From JBNJDJ01 sp051744845 (GTDB taxonomy: Bacteria; Bacillota; Clostridia; Peptostreptococcales; Acidaminobacteraceae): a DNA stretch of 64,000 bases. Below the pieces are notes generated by a model that ran no database searches, was not told the origin of the DNA, and worked only from the letters and a program-made list of their open reading frames with translations. Position 1 is the first letter of the stretch. Each line of letters starts with the position of its first letter. The translations under genes were made by a program, and so were the position numbers. Below are positions 63,887 through 64,000 of this stretch, in pieces. The stretch lies in contig JBNJDJ010000002.1 of the NCBI GenBank assembly GCA_051744845.1, positions 30,254 to 94,253 of the forward strand. The letters are read 5' to 3'.

Positions 63887-64000
63887 TTATTTAAGTTTAA
63901 TCCTATTTTCTATAACTCCTCCACCTAATATATAGTCGTCTTTATAAAAAACTACAGATTGACCAGAAGTTACAGCTCTTATTTTATCAAAAATTACTTT
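63887..64000 (-). CDS. mnmA: tRNA-specific 2-thiouridylase MnmA, C-terminal end only
   Basis: The last 37 codons and stop of a minus-strand gene that begins outside the window. The residues KIRAVTSGQSVVFYKDDYILGGGVI match the C-terminal OB-like domain of MnmA (usual form RAVTPGQ-VFY-----LGGG-I). MnmA adds sulfur to the wobble uridine of tRNAs for Lys, Glu and Gln. Confidence 0.85.
   Translation of the reverse strand, partial: KVIFDKIRAVTSGQSVVFYKDDYILGGGVIENRIKLK

Noticed and set aside
1..64000. tRNA, rRNA, insertion sequence, prophage or replication origin
   Set aside because: None was recognised by eye; no cloverleaf, transposase, integrase or DnaA-box cluster was seen. A tRNAscan and ISfinder search would settle it.

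Overview
The window looks like a chromosomal segment of a low-GC, anaerobic, amino-acid-fermenting Bacillota (Clostridia/Tissierellia-like). This is inferred from A/T-rich sequence, strong AGGAGG ribosome sites, Gram-positive-type genes (whiA, rapZ, yvcK, HPr with a regulatory serine, addAB, a pyruvate kinase with an extra C-terminal domain), oxygen-sensitive enzymes (an [FeFe]-hydrogenase complex, iron-sulfur type L-serine dehydratase, ferritin-like protein) and tryptophanase. No rRNA, tRNA, CRISPR array, phage or insertion sequence was seen. The genus cannot be named from this sequence.

Layout. 1-2281: murF, a YuiD-type membrane protein and zapA (cut by the window edge). 2376-4481: a PucR-type regulator and a UgpC/MsmK sugar-ABC ATPase. 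4681-7048: an EutH-type permease with ccdA and a TlpA-like lipoprotein. 7087-12855: rnr, hemW, lepA and a universal stress protein. 13111-16579: rpsT, deoD, serine dehydratase and a rhomboid protease. 16622-19157: fabI, a ferritin-like protein and a YtvI/PerM-family membrane protein. 19322-24075: a large glutamine synthetase, adenosine deaminase, kynureninase and a MarR regulator. 24116-28219: ddl with a two-component system, a CarA-N-like small protein and a CysQ-type phosphatase.

28355-48319 carries the usual Bacillota murB-PHP-rapZ-yvcK-whiA-ptsH-dnaE-pfkA-pyk neighbourhood, all on the minus strand. It is split between yvcK and whiA by an amino-acid ABC transporter and tnaA. A nitrate/sulfonate-type ABC transporter is joined to the front of murB. 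Both ABC operons have a terminator hairpin between the binding-protein gene and the permease gene.

48405-49248 is the most unusual part. Four tandem micro-genes encode 23-33 residue basic peptides ending in nearly the same core, LYAKSKVNYFG. They lie behind a promoter and a T-box-like attenuator whose antiterminator and terminator are mutually exclusive. A perfect 24-bp palindrome lies between the attenuator and the first peptide gene. I know no described system of this form.

49243-56155 is addAB; the addB ribosome site is separated from its start codon by a long perfect hairpin. 56556-61011 is a four-gene NAD(P)-linked [FeFe]-hydrogenase operon with a Rex-like operator on its -10 box. 61053-64000 holds an inactive-looking phosphatase/ArsC-like protein, a GNAT acetyltransferase, a sensor/HD-GYP protein and the 3' end of mnmA.
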